64,000 bases of DNA from Gyrodactylus bullatarudis (Eukaryota; Platyhelminthes; Monogenea; Gyrodactylidea; Gyrodactylidae): the NCBI GenBank assembly GCA_012064415.1, contig SSNU01000043.1, positions 30,937 to 94,936 of the forward strand. Direction: 5' to 3'. Shown here piece by piece: positions 43,901-57,500 of the stretch. A program made the translations under genes and the position numbers. The notes under the pieces were generated by a model, which was not told the origin of the DNA, searched no databases, and worked only from the letters and a program-made list of their open reading frames with translations. How positions within the stretch are numbered: the stretch's first letter is position 1; each line of letters begins with the position of its first letter.

Positions 43901-46900
43901 ATTTGAAAAATTATTTTTTTCCAGATTTTTTTCTTTCAAACGGTAAAAGTAGGTATCATTATCTGGATTAGAAAAAATCTTTAATATATTCGAATTCTTA
44001 ATGAAGAAATTGAGATTTCTGTAAAAGTCATAGATTTCCCACTTCATATCAATTAGATTTAGCCTAAGCTTTGAGCCATTAAAATAGGTTAATTTTTAAA
44101 ATATATTTTCCATGCGAGCAGACTTAATTGACTTCAGTCCCGACATTTTTCAAGCGCCTGAAATTACTTGGTTAAATTAATTAATGTTAAACTTTTGATA
44201 GAAAAGGAAAACACTCAAAAGAAAGAGTCTGACGTGGAGAATGATTTTATAGTTATTTCGCGAGGTAACGAATTCTCCAATCATTTCTCCTCTGAATATG
44301 TCCAGAAAATCATTCAAAAGATTGAATTGCAATCACTTGAGAATGCAAAGTTGATTAAAAATATTGAAACAATCATATCAGAAGTTTGCCCCAATTTCCT
44401 TGACAATGATTCAATTAATGCAATCCTACCTGCCAATGGTCTCCTGTTTAATATCTTCCTACAGGATAGCCATATTGATTTATTTCCTGACCACAACTTT
44501 GACTCGTGCAACATTTGTGAGTGTACCGGGTCTGTGTGGAGTAATCGAGAGATTGGCATCTACCTCCCTGAACCAAATAAAGAAATTCTCAATAATTGGA
44601 TTATGCTGGCCCAAAAAACCCAAGATAGTCAGCACAATGATAATCTTGGTTAGTTAAGAATATAATTTCATTTAGTCTGTCTTTATCGTAAAATTTCTCT
44701 CTCCAGACCCTGTTGATAGGGCCTTGGGTGTTTGTAAATGTGGCTTTAGCACCAGTATGAATCGAAAGGCAGTATCTTCGGCCAATCTATTCTTTGAAGA
44801 TGAAATCGAAGTTATGAGCACTAATTTGATCGATGCAGTTCGTTCAGATCCTGAAATTTTGCCCCTTATTAATGCTTCAGCAATTAATCGACTTATCGTC
44901 TCCCAACCAAAAAATCTTCAGGAAAATTCGGAAGACAATCTCAAATGGTTACATTCCACAATTCATCCTTATATAAATATACCGTTGTATATCAACTACG
45001 GTAAGTAGGATATTAACTGATTTTACCATGATTTTAACGAATTATTGTTTTCTATAGCGGAAAACACTATCAAAGATTTGGATGATGCCTTGATCAGCTG
45101 TCAAGCACATTTTGCCAAAATTGACTTTCTAAAAACAATTTTCCATCACATAAGGAACTCGTCTTTCCTGGATTCATATCCTTATGGAAATATATTTTCT
45201 GATTTCATTGTCTCAAATTGGACTTTTTCCAAGTACGGCTTTACAAAAGTTGTCAAGGAAAACATTCTCGAGTTCAAAGGTAAACAAATATTCAAGATTT
45301 AGAATTATTCTAGAAATAAATGACTGAATTTCTCCCATAGAAACATCTGCCTTGTTTATTGCTGCCTTGAAACAAAGCGGGCCAGCATACTTTGACGATG
45401 ACATAAAAATGAACAATGTGAAAAGCCCCAGTCTGTCCAATCGGCCAAAGGACACCATAATGTGTGATGATATAAGCTTAAAGAATGGAATATTCGTTCA
45501 TCCAGGCTTCGTCATGAAGCGTTTCTCTAAGCCAATCTCAAGCTTTTCAGATCAAATTTTACTCCTTGAAGTTTGTCGATAGATATTATTTCATTTTAAT
45601 CAAAATTCATTTAAATATTTTAATTATAGACCTTGAAACCAATATTACAGGAAGCCATTTCCTCAACCAGACAGCTCGAGGCTAGCTACACTGTTGACGG
45701 ACCTCTGACATGGAAAGAATTTCATCAACTAGCTGGAAGGGGCAATGAAGAATCCTCCAAGCCCCAACCGATACCTCAGTTCAGAGTTGAAGTAAAATCT
45801 AGTTTCTCTGGCGGTACGGCTAATCCATTGTCAATGAAAAACTTTCAAACTGCTCTTGTCTCACCGTTCGCTCTGAGCTCTTGGGTTTGTAGGATAACAA
45901 AATCTAGGTTTTTCAACAAAAATTCATTTTTTAATTTTCCAGTCAAATTTAAATCTTTGTCCAGTTTCAAAGAAGAAAAGAATTTCATATCTGGTCCTGT
46001 ATCCAGTTGAGACTGAAGATGGGGCTAATGCTGTTTCCTTGCCAAAGAAAGCTGATTTTATCGGTCCAGACATAAAATCATCACAAGAATATGTCATGAA
46101 AAGAGTTTCCCGATTCTTTTATGGCCTCAAGACTGCCTATGAATCGTGTAAGCTGGGCAACCATCAACCGCTACCCAACTCCAGTGTCAATAAAGGCTGC
46201 ATTCCCGTTTCCTGTTTGACGAATCAAAGAAGTAATCATGATTAAAGTTTTTGCCTCATATCAAATATTATAATTGTAATATCTATTAATTAACAGCCAA
46301 CATGTTCATGTCATCGTTGCCAGAGAACAACATTAGTATGAATAGTGCTCTCAGAGAACTTGAGGGAAATATGGACTTGAACTCTTTTACTCAATTTGTT
46401 CGTGTATTTCTTTCTAACGCTACAATGCAATGTATTGATAGCCTAGTAGCAGCTGGTATTTTGTCTGAAAGTGATGTTCTCAAACAAAATAAATCTGATT
46501 TACAGGGTATGTTACCTATTAACATGAGGGTTTTTTAATGAATTTACAAAATCTTTGTTAATTTAAAGGTTTCCCTACTTCATTCAAAAGTTCATCTAAT
46601 TCACCCGCTAATGGCATCGGATCATTATCAACGTCAGTCGATCTATCTACTTGGGGAACAGATAAAGATGTCTACCTGATGGTTTATTTAGTTGAACCAT
46701 TCACCATGGTAAGAATCCTAAATAGTTTTATTTAAAAAGTACACAATTTAAAAATAATTTTAGATGTTTGATTGCACTCCCAAGTTTATGAAGATTATGA
46801 TAAGCCATCTGATAAATGGCTTCATGAATACAATCACTTCCTATTTGTCTGCTACGTGGATGTATCGAATCAACTTTCAAGTAGTCTCACTAGGTTCAAT

Positions 46901-49106
46901 TCTTGAGCCCTCATCTATTGTCCATTTGAAAGATCGTTTTCAATCTCTAGCCATATCAATCTATAATCAAATAGATCGTTTCATTCGTCCCAGTTTAGTC
47001 AACTCTAATCGAACTCTTACTGGATTTGGACCAGCTATCGAGAAAGAAAACTTGTCTTCGCAAAGAGAAGTCTGTTTCATCCTAAGCCTATTTATCATGT
47101 AATTTAATTATTATGTCTCTTTCAGCCGCATCATATTCGGAGAATTTTCGCTCCAGCTTATCAACTCCACCAAAATTTGTATCATTCAGGTCAACTGGAC
47201 AATATTATCACAGGTTTTCAGCCTAAACTGCTCTTTATCTCGTATTGTCTTAGCTCTGATCAAAAGTTCCTTTTGGTTACTTGTGTTGATTTTACAGGCA
47301 GTCTTCTGAAAGAAACAGTCATAGATATTTCTTTGCCATCTGCATTTTCTAAATTCTTCTACAACTCTTATCAACAATCAGCAAAGAGTATAATTGATTT
47401 TTCTCTAAGAAAATGGGCTCTGTCAAGAATATGGGATTTTATCATCAGTGTCATTGGAGCCACTTCATCTCCTTGGCGTCTTATTATCGGTCGTCTCGGT
47501 CGCATGGGCCATGGAGAATTGAAAGGCTGGAATGATCTTCTATCCAAAAGAAACCTTCAAAAATTCAACGAAAACTTTCGCAAAATCTGTTCCCTATGTT
47601 CCGTTGTAGGAAACTATTCGGATAATATTAATAATTCGGTTGAAAATGAAAGATTCAGTTTTTTCCAGCCCTATCCTTCCAACAACGAAAAGTCTAAACA
47701 AATGAATAGCTGTACTCATGAATTGCCAATGATTGTGTCTAGCTGTCTTGTTTCCCTAGAAGCTGGAAGCAACTTTAAAGTAATTCAAAAAAATTAATTT
47801 TTATTAAAAATCTTTTAAACCTAAATATTTCCTAAAGATATATTCCAACCGATCCGGTCTTTTATTGAATGGTCATACAAAGCGAGGTTTTAAATCTTCT
47901 TCAAATCTCAGCCAGGGAGTGAGTTATCGAGTTCATGAGATCATCTTCTATTCAATTTGATAAACTTTCGATTTTCAGTTCGGTCCTAGTATGACTGCTT
48001 GTCCAATTGGAGCATCAACGGGTTCTTATTTTTCAGGAAATTACAATTCGAATACAGCTTCATCCCAAAATTCTTCTGCAAATTCAGTGGGTCTCTCGTT
48101 GCCAACTCCATTGAATTTGCAATCTTTATCCTCAAATTTACCATTAGGAGAAGGCCAGACATCAATTGCCAGTACAACTCATATCCTTGTATTTCCCACC
48201 AGTACTAGTGCTGCAGCTCAAACATTGAATGAAGACATAGCTAACCTTGACATGGATATTGGCGATATAGATGACTTTAGCATAATTAATGATTCATTCA
48301 ACTCGACAGTGAATCCCCAGCCCAATAATATGGGATTAAGGAATGATCCCTCTATGAAAGTTTCCAATCAATTGTCGAATAAAGGCTTCAAAACTCCATA
48401 TCAGGATCAGTTTCTATATGAAAAAAGCAATAAAGGATTCAGTAATGCTGATTCCGCAATAGGATTTACATATGGCAAGGGTATTCTCACCAAAGACGAG
48501 TTACAAAACCTCTCAAGTCGTTGTCTCAGTGATGAGACTTTGGCTCGAATAATTGATAAATTCGATATGATAACATCGAAAACAGAAAACCCAGAAATTT
48601 TACTCAGTGAATTTCTCAATCAAATAAGTGTACGTATATTTGGAGGTAAATGGTCGATTCTTGAAGGAGTAGAGGAGCCTAAGTCGTCTGAGAGTAACTT
48701 ATTGCAGCAACCAATAGCCATGGGGTACTATGTCAGTAATGCTAGTTCTGCACAACTACCAGACTGGTTCTGGGGTGAATCTCAAGCATCAATTTCCAAT
48801 GACTTCACCTGTCCTACTTGCCTAAAGAGTTCTCTTCATCTGAAAATTACACTAGCTGTGATTCCAGATGAGCATACGGCTTCAAATGAAGGAAATCTTT
48901 TTGGAAAGGAAACCAAGGAATTGAAAAATCAAGTTCACCCTCTTGATTCCAGTTCAACTTGTGATGTTTTGAGGTTTATTCTAGAAAGCTACAATACGCT
49001 CTCTTGGTTAACCTATGATCCGATAATAAACGACAGAGCTTCATGCCTTCCCATTCACATCTTCCATTTGGCACGAATTTATAAAGTTATTGATGACTTT
49101 CCATAA
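40971..49106 (+). CDS. MED13: Mediator complex subunit 13
   Basis: A long multi-exon gene. Exon 1 (40971-41024) is followed by a 24-nt intron, and later introns are mostly 30-80 nt. The N-terminal domain matches MED13 (ALYVFWYG, LLFKALHNLIEKYF, then FFLHGES and VVLCPYGLAGEL). The middle is diverged and Ser-rich. Conserved parts reappear: DSCNICEC and GIYLPEP, then CKCGFS, GPLTWKEFHQLAGRG and LSPFALS-type segments, followed by the PIWI-like domain (TGFGPA, LLFISYCLS, WRLIIGRLGRMGHGELKGW). The C-terminus keeps THILVFPTS, PDWFWGE and SWLTYDP. MED13 anchors the CDK8 kinase module to Mediator. It is shorter than the human protein, mainly in the linkers. Confidence 0.93.
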
Positions 49107-49399
49107 AACTCTTATTTATTTATAATTTAAAATATTAAATAAATTTTTATATTCTTCAAAACTTCTAGACTAGAAGTTCTAGTTGTTAAATGTTGTTGAT
49201 GTTCTATTGCTAAGTTCGAGTTAAGACTCTTAAGAGGTTAATTTAATAAATATTTCAACATATAATCTGTAACAGACTAAGGCTTAATCACTAAGCTTTA
49301 AATTTCATTGAAATTATTTGAAATCGAATCCGTACTTTTGAACTCAGATTAACACTGAGAATTTCTTCTCAAAAGTGTTTAAGTAACAAAATAATTTAA
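49107..49399. other. Intergenic, nothing recognised
   Basis: About 290 bp of AT-rich sequence between MED13 and the mS40 gene, with polyadenylation-like AATAAA sites just after MED13. Confidence 0.4.
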
Positions 49400-50194
49400 A
49401 TGTTTAACCAAAACTGTTTAAAGCTCTTAAAGTTTCCCAGTTTGGTATCCATAAGATCATTATCAAGATTTCCTGTTAAAGAAGCGGAGTTCCGTATATT
49501 TACAAAGGGTCAAACCTATAAACCAGTTGATTTAGAAACTTCTATAGCATACGTAAACTCAGAAGCATTCAAGAAATCTTATTTAGATAAACCTGTATGG
49601 CATTACTATCGTCGTAATCACAAAGGCCACTTTCCTCCTAAATACACGAAGAAATCATGTGTCGTAGGTGGTGTACTTTCAACTGCCAATCCTTGTCCTA
49701 TATGCCGTGATGATCATTTGGTATTGGACTATCGAAATCTGAATCTTCTTAGACATTTCATCAACTCAAATTCTGGAGAAATTTTTCCTGAATCCAAAAC
49801 TGGTATCTGCCAACGACAACAAAAACGCTTGAAAATTGAATATGGCAAAGCAGTAGATATGGGGATGTTGAAAATAAAGTTACCGTTTGTGCTTTATGAC
49901 TATTCGGATTACCTATCTAAAGATGAACTTGAAAACCTCGAGGGTTGGAAAATCTTTAAAAGTTTAAAAGTTGATCATGATGCCGAAAAAAATATCAAGG
50001 AAGATAATCTTGCAGTTGATTTACTCAATCTCTTATTGGAGAATACAACAATCAGTCATGCGAAAAGATTCAATGTTGAATCTGACTATGTTAACGTTGA
50101 AAGACCAAGAATTCCTAGCCGCTATCAAATCGAAGAGAACTACAAGAAATTACTTTTAGCTCGTAAAAGAGCCAAATCTGTCATTTCAATATAA
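49400..50194 (+). CDS. MRPS18B: Mitochondrial ribosomal protein mS40 (MRPS18B)
   Basis: A single exon of 264 residues. The N-terminus is a mitochondrial presequence type (basic, Ser/Leu-rich: RSLSRFPVK). The core has VWHYYRRNHKGHFPPKYTRK-like sequence with KKSC, then NPCPICRDDHLVLDYRN and a TGICQRQQKRL segment, which match MRPS18B (mS40), including the paired cysteines of the S18-type fold. It belongs to the small subunit of the mitoribosome. The C-terminal about 80 residues are less conserved. Another mitoribosomal gene follows about 80 bp downstream in the same direction. Confidence 0.9.
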   Translation: MFNQNCLKLLKFPSLVSIRSLSRFPVKEAEFRIFTKGQTYKPVDLETSIAYVNSEAFKKSYLDKPVWHYYRRNHKGHFPPKYTKKSCVVGGVLSTANPCPICRDDHLVLDYRNLNLLRHFINSNSGEIFPESKTGICQRQQKRLKIEYGKAVDMGMLKIKLPFVLYDYSDYLSKDELENLEGWKIFKSLKVDHDAEKNIKEDNLAVDLLNLLLENTTISHAKRFNVESDYVNVERPRIPSRYQIEENYKKLLLARKRAKSVISI

Positions 50195-50277
50195 AACTTT
50201 AAATTCGAATTTTTTAATCTGTTTTGTACTTTTGACACATAAATATTATGTCTTGGACAGAAACTAATTTAAATTCT

Positions 50278-50811
50278 ATGTTTTAGATTTTCTCGATTGC
50301 TCAGACACTGACAAGGAGAATTTCAACCTCTTCTATTCTCTCTTTCGTTGCGCCACAAACAAGGCTGAGAGTTGTCGATAATAGTCAATACAGTCACATT
50401 CTTAATCCTTATATCACCAAAAAGAAAAGTCATACTGATCTTACAGATTTTCTTAATGAGGGGACTTCAGCTTCCCTGAGAAAGAAAGCTCTCTGTATAA
50501 GAGTCTACAATAAGCAAAATAGAGGCAAAATTGGTACGTTCCCTATAAAAATAATTTCTTTTTCCTCTCTTCGTCTAGGGGATAAGGTTATAGTAGCTGT
50601 AGATGGTGAAAAGAAGCGAGGTTATATTGTTTGCACACGACAACCATCCAAAAATATGTGGCCCAGATTCAACTCAAATGATATAGTCCTCATTGATGAT
50701 GAAGGCAATCCTCTCGGGGATAAAGTTCTCGTTCCAATTCCAGCGAAGCTGAGATCTTTGAAAAATCCTGAAATTGAAAAAATTGTAGCAAACGCCACCC
50801 AATTTGTTTGA
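50278..50811 (+). CDS. MRPL14: Mitochondrial ribosomal protein uL14m (MRPL14), start region irregular
   Basis: The core matches uL14m: TRLRVVDNSQ near the N-terminus, then GDKVIVAVDGEKKRGYIV, RFNSNDIVLIDDEGNPLG and PIPAKLRSL. An intron at 50534-50578 (45 nt) splits the GKIG/GDKV region and is itself free of stops in frame. No clean start exists: the only in-frame ATG, at 50278, is followed two codons later by an amber codon (TAG, 50284-50286), after which a presequence-like stretch (FSIAQTLTRRISTSS) runs on. The gene may use a non-ATG start, have a spliced or trans-spliced leader I cannot see, or carry a sequencing error or a mutation. The rest of the frame is intact, so a pseudogene is not favoured. 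Confidence 0.75.
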
Positions 50812-51583
50812 AATAAAACGTTTTAATCCAATTAATCTTTTATCTACTTCAAAGTAGTAACAGTAAATTTAATTTAAAAAGTTCAAGTATCTCTAATGAT
50901 CAAATTAAGTTTCTATGCTTTGTCAATCGAAATCTTTTCGTGAGGCAAAATGATACCGAAAAATTTAGGCGAAGTTTTTCAGAAATTAATGGCCATCCTT
51001 TTAAGCATTTGTGTGTTGTGGCTGTTAGTTAGGAATTTCTTCTGAAAATTTTCTGTAAGACTTGCACGAGCCGAAAAGAATCAAAGGCTGAAAAAAGTGT
51101 AATTTAATTTCAAATGAAAATTCCTTTTAAATATTTTTCTTTTCGCGTCATTTATGGACAAGTATCTTCTTTGGGGTCATTTTTAATATTAACCCATTAA
51201 AAATGAGCAAATGAAAGGCTGGATTTAAAAACAATAATCCTCGATAAAGGAAGAAAACAGTAAAAAGCTTGTTTATCCAATTGGCTCTCACAGATATATT
51301 GGTGGAATTCGAACTATTTGATCGTTTTCACCAATCAATAAAGTGACATCTCTTAGAAGAATATTCTTCATGACCTCTAAGTCGCTATTGATTTTTGAAT
51401 TATTTCAATAAAAAGGTTCTTAACCAATACTTTATCAGTTACCGAAGAATAAGAAGCAAACATTTAATAGAATAAAATGACCTGAACTTATCACAACTGT
51501 GGTTGACCTAAATTGAATTTGATAAAACTTTGAAACTCTCTACGAATTAGCCCTTCAACTTTAACAACTCTGGACCAGAAGAA
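50812..51583. other. Intergenic region upstream of laminin
   Basis: About 770 bp with no gene-like frame. It must hold the promoter of the laminin gene, but I see no distinct core element. Confidence 0.45.
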
Positions 51584-54500
51584 ATGAAAATATTAAATCT
51601 CCTTTTGGTTCTATTATTCTCACAGATTAATGTTATCAGATCACAGAACAGTCCTGGATATAATAATTATGCTGGTACATCAACAGAGGATGATTTCTTT
51701 CTTCAAAAGAGTGATAATGGAAGATGCATTGACAGTATGGGATCACCACAGGCCTGTTATGCTCCTTTCATGATGTTGTCAGCTGGCAGGGATGTTAATG
51801 CCACAAATACATGTGGTTACTCTCATACAACAGAGAAGTACTGCTATGTACTACCGAATGAATCTCCAAATTTCCAATGTGATAGATGCAATCTCAGAGA
51901 TTTCTATCCAAATTCAATCACTGATAAGAATCCTAATACTTGGTGGCAAAGTCAAACTCTCTACCAGAATAAGACAATCCATTTTAAGGAATCAGTCAAC
52001 CTTACTATAGATCTTGGTGCTAGAATGCATCTGGCCTATTTAATGTTGCAGTTTAAGAATCAGCTACCTCGTGCAATGGTCATTCATAAGCGATTGAATG
52101 AAACTGATGAATGGCAACCATGGGCGTATTATTCCAACGATTGCCATAATAACTTTCAAATGAGTCCCGATAATCACTATGAGGATATACGTCCTTTCAA
52201 CAAACTAACTTGCTCTGAATCAGCCCACTTTAAGCAAGACAATCAAATTCTCTTCCTTGTGACAAAGTACAGAATAGACCCGGAAGAATTTTATTTAAAT
52301 GAAGAATTCAAAGTGAGCCATCACCTCGATAGTTATCCTAGTAAATTACATGAAGTAGCCTTATCTTATTAGTAATAAGTTATTACTTGTATCGAATGTG
52401 ACATTCTGAGATTTCGGATAACTATAATACTAGAGGAATATTTTGAAGTATGGAATCGTATGATTTTATTCTTTATTTGTCGTTCATAGGATTGGGCGTC
52501 GGCAAAAGAAGTCAAAATTGAACTAAAGAAGATGTATACAATGGGCGATGAGAAGAACGCTGAAGATGACACCTTGCACATGTACTACTTCTCAGTAGCT
52601 CAGTTATCCATTGGTGGTCGATGTGATTGTAATGGCCATGGCAGTAAGTGTAGGGATAGTACTGGTAGTGGAAAAGCTCACATGGTTTGCGAATGTGAAC
52701 ACAATACTGAAGGGGATAATTGTGAGAGATGCAAGGCTGGATATCAGGACGTACCGTGGAAATCAGCTGATCGTAACAGTCCTTTTGAGTGTAAACGTGA
52801 GTAAAATATTTTCAATCAATAGTTTTAAATTTATCTCTTAATCAACACCAACGTTAGAATGTCAGTGCAATGGAAATGCTGATATTTGTCGATTTGATGA
52901 AGAACTTTTCAAGGAAACCGGTTCTGGAGGTGTCTGTGTTGATTGTAAATATAATACTGAGGTACGATTCTGATGGAAAAGCCATGCTAAAACTATCATG
53001 TCTGAATTATTATTTTAGGGCATTCATTGTGAAAAATGTCTACCGGGACACTTCCCTGATCCAGATCACCCTGGAAGGTGTATCAAGTGTGAATGTAACC
53101 AACTTGGCACTGTGGACCAATTCGGGGAAGTAACATGCAACGATAACGATGGTCAATGTCCTTGTAAGCCTGGAGTAGCTGGCCGAAAGTGTGATAGATG
53201 TGCTTTGGGTTATTTTTCAATGACATCAGCCGGCTGCAAGTGAGGACTGAAGTTCTTTTAGATTGATCTCTCAAAAAAAACTAAATATTTTTTATCTACA
53301 GATCATGTGATTGCTCAGTCGAGGGAACTATCGGCAACAATAAAGCTTGTAACTCTATAACTGGAGAGTGTCAGTGCAAAAAGTTTGTTACTGGAGAAAA
53401 ATGTGACCAGTGAGTAAAGCCTGCATTTCAGAAGGGAATTTTCTTTAATGATAAAATTTATTTATCAGATGTAAACTCGGTAGCTTTGGTTTGATCAAGA
53501 ATGATCCCCTAGGATGTAAGCCGTGTAACTGCTCTGACTTAGCTTCAACTTGTCAGATAAACCAAGAAAAGATTAATCAGTACGCAGGTACAGAACTCAT
53601 CGATCTAAACGAATTAGCTGAGCCTGATCGATACATCACAAACTGTCCTGCAGGTAAACACAAATGTAAAATCTGTAAGGACGAACAGGGAGATCCAATA
53701 TTTCCCTGTTATCCAAATGAAAAAGGAATTTATGAGTGTCTCTGTGTTGATGACGTCAAGACATGTCCCTATTGTGATAAGGGACTATTTGAGGTTCAAG
53801 AAGATTTCAGGTCTGAAATCTGCAAATGTCCTGAAAAGTATACTGGAGATAATTGTGAAAAGTGCATAGAAGGTTCAAGGAGGGATCCTCCTGGAGGTCC
53901 ACCAAACTCTATCTGTGTCCCATGTACATGCAATGGTCATGCAGACACTTGTGATCCAACAACAGGTTTGTTCCTTATGATTAATTTGATTTTCAACAGA
54001 ATTTTAATTGGATTCTTTTCAAGGTCAGTGTGAGTGTAAGGATAATACTGGAGGGTTATTCTGTGACCGCTGTGAAGATGGATACTATTCAAATTCCCTG
54101 ATTCATGGTTCACAATTGAATTGTAAGCCTTGCCCTTGTCCAGAAGGAACTAAATGCCAACAAATGTCTACAGAAGTTGTCTGTCTTGATTGTCCAAACA
54201 ATAGGAGTGGTATATTAAAAACTTTTTGGCAATTTATTTAATTTTTATTCATTTAAAATTAGGCAAACGATGTGAAAAATGTTCACCAAACTATTTTGGA
54301 GATCCTCTGAACGGCATAGAATGTAAGCCTTGTAATTGCAACGGTAACACAAACCTAGACGAGGAAGGCAATTGTGATGAGTGAGGGAAAATAAATTTTA
54401 CTTAATTACAATCTTAAGTTTTGCTATTAAATTGAGCTTATTAAACTCATGTTAATGTTGATTATCTAAAAAAGGAAATTTTATATCATTATTTAAATTC

Positions 54501-57500
54501 CAAAAATCATTTTAGTAAAACGGGAAAATGTTTGAATTGTCAATTTGGTACTGCCGGAGATTATTGCGAAAAATGTAGACCTGGTTACAAGCAAAACTTT
54601 AAGAAAGTCTCTCCAGAAGACCCAGATTCCATATCTATCGTTGACGAAACAGGTTTATCCTTATTTGTCAAGAAAATCAGAGGCTGTAGTCCTTGTAATT
54701 GTGATTCAGTTGGATCTTTGAGAGATTCTAAGAATGATTTTTCATGTGTTGAAAAGACAGGAAAATGTGCTTGTAAGCCTGGTGTTGAAGGTCTTCGCTG
54801 TGATCGATGTAAAATAGGCTATTATGGCTTCAATTCTGGTAACGTAGGTTGATATCTTCTGATTTTATAATTCAAATTTGAGATTATTTTCAAAAATTCT
54901 TTCTAGGGTTGTAAGCCTTGTGAGTGTAATATCAAGGGATCTCAGACAGAGCAATGCGATGCAAACACTGGTCAATGCCCATGTTTACCGAATGTTGTTG
55001 GCTTACGATGTGAAAGTTGTGCCAAGGGATACTGGAAAATGACCCCATTCACGGGATGTGAGGAATGCAAGTGTAACTACTTTGGATCGATGAACCAGAA
55101 TTGTGATCCAATCACTGGTAAATGTGAATGCAGGCCTTTTGCTAACGGACTCAAATGTGACAAGTGTAAAGTGAGTAAATTGAATACTGAAATAGTGGAT
55201 TACTGGATTTTTTCTGTAGGAAAACCATTATAATCTACAACAAGGTTGCATTCCTTGCGATACATGCTATAATCTTATTCAAGATGGTGTGAATGGAATT
55301 CGCAAGGATCTTGATGACTTTATGGCTTCCAATAGCACTATGCAGGGCAACGACGAGCAAGCTCTCGAAGCGATCAAATCCAATCTGACAGAAATCAAGG
55401 CTGAAATTACAAGTCAATTTAAAGATATTGTCAAGCAAATCGGACGTAAATTATAATTTAATTAAACCTTAAATGGTTGAAGAATGAACTTATCCTTATT
55501 TTTTACTTTACAGAGACCACAACAATAACTGATGAAAATCAGTTCAGAAAGCTTGTTGATTCCATCGACATGGTGACGCAAGAACTTGAATCAAAGCTAA
55601 AAAAATCCCAAGCTTATAGAGTGAGTTTCAACTTGTATTGAATTAAAATAAAAATTACTGAAAAATTTAGCCCGTGTGTGACTATACCAACTTTGGAAAG
55701 CAGTTAGCTGATTTTGTGGAAGCTAAAGAAAATCTAAAGAAGACACTCGACAATGTAAATGTTAGACTAGACAGTCTCCCGGTAACAGAAATTGAAGACT
55801 TTTCAACACCTGCAGTTAATCTTTTCCAAAAGGCCAGAAAGTAAGACACTCCCCCTTGCAATGAATCTCGTTGAAATCTAATATTTTTATGCCCTTAGTA
55901 CGATCCTGAATCAAGACAAAGCAAAAAGACTAGAGATTGAGGTTACCGATAGACTTGATGCAATGCAGAGAGAAGCGCTTCGTTTAAATGGTGTCCTGAA
56001 GGACACTGATAAAATAATAGACCAGAGATCTGAAACGTTAGTTCTGATCAATTTTAATGATTCTGAAAATTTCTAGGTTGAACAATATGATGCGGTTGAG
56101 TCAGTCAGAGGAAAAGTTTTCCTCCCTACAGAAAAAGGTTGAGGATTTGTCTACACGCGAATCAAAGCTAATGAATGACCTCAAAGAAGTTGAAAAGAAT
56201 CAGGATAAATTAGAGAAAATCGACTCGATTGGAACTCAGCTGAAAGAGGTCAGAGATATGGTAGGTTGAAGGAACATAAATTATATATAAGTTTAAACAC
56301 ACTTTTCATTGGATCCTTAATTTGAATCAAACTTAAAAGTTACAATTGGCTTGAAACTGTTGCGAGATAACAAATGAACAGCTATCAATTCGATGAAAAG
56401 AGTATTTATTCCTTAAACCTATAAGCCAAAATGCAATTTTTCGATTTAATATTATCGTCTTTTTCCTGCTATTCGATACAAAATGCCACTGCATAACCAG
56501 CACATTTCTACTTGATAATATTACAGGCGAACTTTTTCATTCTCATTGGTAGATTCATCCTTGTTTGAAATTTGTTTTTTTTCGAGACGTAGGCCTCTTT
56601 GATTGACTACCCTCAGAGTTGAATCAAAACCAATTAAAAATCAAATTAATCAATTCTATTATTTTCAGTTTACAAACCTTCAAACCATCAACAATAGTAC
56701 AAGAGAGAGTTATGAAACAATTTCGATAAAATTAGAAAAAATCAAGGCACTTATTCAAGGAAATGAATTGAAGAATAAGCAAGATATTGATTATGTCAAG
56801 AGTCAATTTGATCGTCTAAAACGAATCTATGATAACGTCATTCAAAACACTCAAAATGCCAAGGAACAAACCTTGTCCGCCTCTGAGAATAAGGAAAAAT
56901 TAGAGAGTTTGTTCTTGTCTAAATCTTTCTGAGTGTGGAATAAAAACATGAAATATTTCTAGATTTCTCGAATCACATTGAGCAATCCAAAGCTGAACAA
57001 ATGGATAAAATGGTTAACTTTGAAAACTATCAAAGTCAATTAAGTCACTTGACCAGTGATAGCGAAAATCAGCTCGAAAAGGCCAAGTTAATGTATGAGA
57101 CCGCTGAAAAGACACTTAAATACTTTGATAGTGTCAACAGTACAGTTCTCGGTGTTAAAGAAAAATTATCAAAAGTAACTGATTCATTTGCAGAGTTCAA
57201 AACAGAATTAGACAAGGAAACTGAAACAATCGAAAAAATGGCAGATGAACCCTCAGACTCTTTGATTGAATTCAACAAAATAAAAGCCGATGAGAGTAAT
57301 ATCAAGACAATTGCAGAAAAGAATAACAAGATCCAAGAATATCTTGAAGAGAAAGAAGCCCTGAAGACGAATACAAACAATCTCATAACCTCTTTACGTA
57401 AGCTTGATTTAATTTTATTCATCGATTTATCTTTATGAGTGGATTCAGAAATAGGAATTTGACACTGAACATTGAAGAATAGGCCTCGAAATAAGGCGCA

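Noticed and set aside
57069..57422. Minus-strand hydrophobic frame opposite the laminin coil
   Set aside because: An antisense shadow of the charged coiled-coil exon.
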